This document shows, in pieces, positions 61,358-64,000 of a stretch of 64,000 bases of DNA. Each line of letters opens with the position of its first letter. The stretch's first letter is position 1. The notes below the pieces were generated by a model. It ran no database searches. It saw only the letters and a program-made list of their open reading frames with translations, and was not told where the DNA came from. The stretch is from Plumapathes pennacea (Eukaryota; Cnidaria; Anthozoa; Antipatharia; Myriopathidae), in contig OZ038465.1 in the NCBI GenBank assembly GCA_964036295.1, positions 12,858,667-12,922,666 on the forward strand. Direction: 5' to 3'. Position numbers and translations under genes: made by a program.

Positions 61358-62330
61358 TTATTTTATACCAAGCTCTATTTTAAGAAAGGCCTTCATGTTT
61401 TCATCTGGTATATTTTCTATGGCCATCTTGGCAGCCTCACTGTTGTGATACAATTTGATTAGGTCCTCGGCATGTTGAATCCACACGCAGTTGGCACAAC
61501 CACTCATACAGCACAAGCCTGGTAGGGGAGGGGGTGGGAGTTCAGTGGTTGTCACCTCCGCTTCACTGCTGCCATGCAACCCTGACCCTAGTCAAGACAA
61601 AAAATATCTGTAAATTTTACTTCAGCGGCTATTAAACTGAAGACTATTATTTGTGACTACTTCAATAATTATTTATGAGACCCCATTTGAGAATAGGAAA
61701 AAAAACATTGTGTTCATGGTTTATATATTTCATGACAGCACAACACAGTTATATTTAGCCTTCTTTGATGGATGGTGGAAGTGAAAGAGTCCCTATGTAT
61801 GTAGCTATTCAGACGGCAGGGGAACACATTCAAATTAGATGACCCTGTTCACTGGGATGGAAAATGTTTACAAACATTTGCACGCACAGAAACCAACTTC
61901 TACAACGACTAGTGTCAGCCTTTAGTAATGGTGATATGACTTAATGAACTGTTCTTTCAGTTAATTACTTGAGAAAGCTGCTCTGTTTTATTTACCATGA
62001 AATATTAATGTAAAGTGGATATCATTGTTCATAATGCTTGCAAACACACCTGACACGGATTTGTTAATTCCCGTAAGTGACGACGATGATGATGAGGAAA
62101 AACCCTGTACGACCTGAAGGAGAATAATAAAAATATAAATTCAAAACATGCACTTCACGCTGTGTAGGTAAATGCGATGTTTTGTAACAAATAAGATTCC
62201 AATTTTTGATGAATATGTATTGTACATCGGAACTTCCCATAGCTCATGAAACAAAAGGTGACATAAGACTTACTTGACTGAAGGTAAAATGAGGAATTTT
62301 CGTTCGTGTTAGACGGGAGATGTTAAACAT
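61358..62330 (-). CDS. OXLD1: Oxidoreductase-like domain-containing protein 1 (OXLD1)
   Basis: Three exons keep phase (high to low): 62330-62274, 62113-62050, 61587-61358, giving 351 nt and 116 residues (human 147). The C-terminal half holds the oxidoreductase-like motif PPPPLPGLCCMSGCANCVW, with the cysteine pattern CC-x3-C-x2-C, then an acidic helix ending PDENMKAFLKIELGIK, as in human OXLD1. The N-terminus (MFNISRLTRTKIPHFTF) is basic, lacks acidic residues and fits a mitochondrial presequence; human OXLD1 is mitochondrial. A serine-rich linker joins the two. Biochemical function is not established in the family. The gene is divergent from CCDC137. Confidence 0.93.
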
Positions 62331-62469
62331 TGATCACTGTCAAATTCCTTTCCTCTCTGTCCGCCATGTTGGATTGTTCCGTCATTTGTTGACTTGTTCC
62401 CAGTCTTCCCGTGTTATCACGTGGAAATCCGCTGACATTTACACACGAGGAAAGTCGAAACGTGAAATA
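62331..62469. promoter_or_regulatory. Bidirectional promoter of OXLD1 and CCDC137
   Basis: Only 139 bp separate the two start codons, so both transcription starts must lie here or overlap. The minus-strand reading contains ACATGGCGGAC, which includes AAGATGGCGG-like YY1 sequence (around 62364-62374), a common element of short housekeeping promoters. There is no TATA box. Confidence 0.7.
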
Positions 62470-63879
62470 ATGGGACGCAGAGGTAGATACAAGAAGGTCA
62501 AATCATGCGATCCCTTTTACAAAGGACCGAAAGCAGCAGCTACTCTCAAATCGTGAGTCCTTCGACATTTATAACAAATACATGATGTACTTTGCTCGGG
62601 CCGTTTATACACCCTGAGTCGTTTGACTGTATAACAATTTTAACAACAACCATTAGAAGACAACGGATGAAAGTGGGAACTGTTAGGTTTTTGAGTGGTG
62701 TACCGTGCAGTGCCTTACTCCAAGAAGAACACTGTAATTATCAGCTTCAAAGAGCTTTTTTGTGTGTATATTTTCAGGGAAAAGTCAAACACTAGCGATG
62801 GTGGATTTGGTGAACAAGCCATTCCTAGAAAAGTTCAAAATTTTATGAGACAGCCAACCAAGAAGAAAGAGAAGAAGTCTGAGAGAAAGAGAAAACAAGG
62901 TAATTCACACAGATCCATCAACACGAAGAGTGATCAGAGGCAATACTTCTGCACCAGCTTTCCATATGCAAGAGGTTGGGGGGGGGGGGGGGGGGGGGGG
63001 GGGGAGGGGTGGGAGTAGAGGAAAGATGGCAAAGAATGCAACTTGTCGAAGAGAGCGTTGAATTTCTCTTCTAACTTTGGAAGCAATAGGTTCATTTGAG
63101 GCCCCACCTCTGGCAATGACATTCACTGTTAAAAGACAACCTCGTTCAAGATGCTAACAGTACAGTAACTGTAAATTGTATACAAATAATGGCCAGAAGA
63201 TGCTGGGAGATAGGTCTGAAAAGGTGTATGGAAAATCATCTTTTGGTTTGATTTATTAGGGTCTGGCACACATCAGCCTGCCTAAATTTCTGAGGATAAC
63301 CTCTGAGTAAAACCAGGTGTGATTTCATTGGTGAACTGTAGCTGGTGTCTATTAGCAGTGTACCTAAAATCTTGGACAAAAGTGTTGACACATTCTCCCC
63401 TCCCCCCATTCAATGTTGATAAATTAATTATTTAGCAACGATTTTCCATCAAAGTCTTACCGGAACTCTTCCAAATTCAAGCTACAACATTGATGTGGGG
63501 AGGGAGGTGATTAGAAGCAGTTTTCTTTGGAACTGGATGACTCACAGCATGGTAGTTTTGACAAAAGTATGACATATAAAGCATGTGTCAACACATTTTG
63601 TCTGGGATTGTAGCTACCTGGTATTATTTTATTCATCTCATTTTATAGAAAATACCAAACAGAAAGGTGCAAGCACAAGATTCCAGCAGAAAGCTGGAGA
63701 GTCTGAGAGGGAGTACTTTAACAGGATTGATCGTGAGGCAGCCACAGCCATGGCAAAGTCCATGCTAGAAGGAAGGACATTAAGTGAAAGAAGAAAAAAG
63801 CACCTACGAGGACGCAAAGAAAAACTCAAGGAAAAAAGACAAAAGAATGAACCAAACAGAGATGATAAGAACTTGGAAG
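62470..63879 (+). CDS. CCDC137: Coiled-coil domain-containing protein 137 (CCDC137), 5' part
   Basis: Three exons with matching phase are in the window: 62470-62552, 62778-62899, 63649-63879, giving 145 codons. The last ends in phase 1 at a GTGGGT donor, so the gene continues past the right edge. The first exon encodes a lysine/arginine-rich start (MGRRGRYKKVKSCDPFYKG). The second has QAIPRKVQNFMRQPTKKKEK, comparable with the human QEIPFRLREIM segment. The third has FQQKAGESEREYFNRIDREA, comparable with KQRKGESDGAYIHRMQQEA, followed by a basic helix (RRKKHLRGRKEKLKEKRQ). The human protein is nucleolar and chromosome-associated. Identification rests on this order of weakly conserved blocks plus the OXLD1 neighbour. 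Confidence 0.85.
62978..63004. repeat. Poly-G tract (27 G) in CCDC137 intron 2
   Basis: An uninterrupted G-run on the coding strand, followed by AGGGGTGGGAG. In the nascent RNA it could fold as a G-quadruplex. It begins 78 bp after the exon 2 donor. Confidence 0.9.
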
Positions 63880-63886
63880 GTGGGTC

Positions 63887-64000
63887 AGAGTGATCAACTT
63901 CAGTTTTCTCCTTCACTCTCTCACCAGGCTTTTGGTAGCTTTCTCATATTAAAATTTGATCAGACAAATGATTAATTCTCACAACATCACCAGTTGACAC
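63887..64000. mobile_element. TTAA-type MITE copy at the right edge (CCDC137 intron 3)
   Basis: AGAGTGATCAACTTCAGTTTTCTCCTTCACTCTCTCACCAG and TCAGACAAATGATTAATTCTCACAACATC match the family interior. It starts eight bases after the exon edge and is cut by the window end. Confidence 0.7.

Overview
The window looks like nuclear DNA of an anthozoan cnidarian, most likely a stony coral. It has intron-rich animal genes with GT/AG introns, AT-rich introns full of small inverted-repeat transposons, and cnidarian-style gene neighbourhoods. No tool or database was used. Gene names rest on recognising translated exons and on reading frame being kept across every splice junction I propose.

Layout. Positions 1-7575 are a tandem satellite of about 334 bp per unit, running off the left edge. 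From 7576 to about 16200 lies a repeat-rich strip: a MITE-like inverted repeat, a tRNA-like SINE head, an internally deleted LINE, a 61-bp minisatellite, a hAT-derived element, a decayed relic of the same satellite and another inverted-repeat element. Nine genes follow, plus the start of a tenth. (1) Intronless linker histone H1, 16230-16784, +. (2) CEP131/AZI1, 28 coding exons, 35116 down to 19283, -. (3) IQCK, 7 exons, 39461 down to 36346, -. (4) Tissue-type alpha-L-fucosidase (GH29), 8 exons, 45511 down to 40104, -. (5) STK19/winged-helix repair factor, 8 exons, 46456-50054, +. (6) ADPRH/ARH1, 3 exons, 53180 down to 50791, -. (7) Intronless Ras-like GTPase, 57337-58071, +. (8) Intronless type II membrane glycosyltransferase-like protein, 60076 down to 59057, -. 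(9) OXLD1, 3 exons, 62330 down to 61358, -. (10) CCDC137, + from 62470, running off the right edge.

How the genes relate. CEP131 (centriolar satellites, ciliogenesis) and IQCK (IQ-motif protein linked to cilia and sperm) lie head to tail on one strand. OXLD1 and CCDC137 are head to head, with start codons about 140 bp apart. The same divergent pair exists in human 17q25.3, in the chromosome band that also holds CEP131, so this looks like very old conserved linkage. The other genes are ordinary single-copy housekeeping or enzyme genes.

The most unusual features are these: satellite units with internal dyad symmetry and a diverged relic 6 kb away; several MITE families (TTAA-type, TA-type, TAA-type and 8-bp-TSD-type) scattered through introns; one MITE whose empty-site version is also in the window; a poly(A)-only insertion that has duplicated a CEP131 splice donor; and a Ras-like protein with a degenerate switch II. 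I did not find a clear new multi-gene system.
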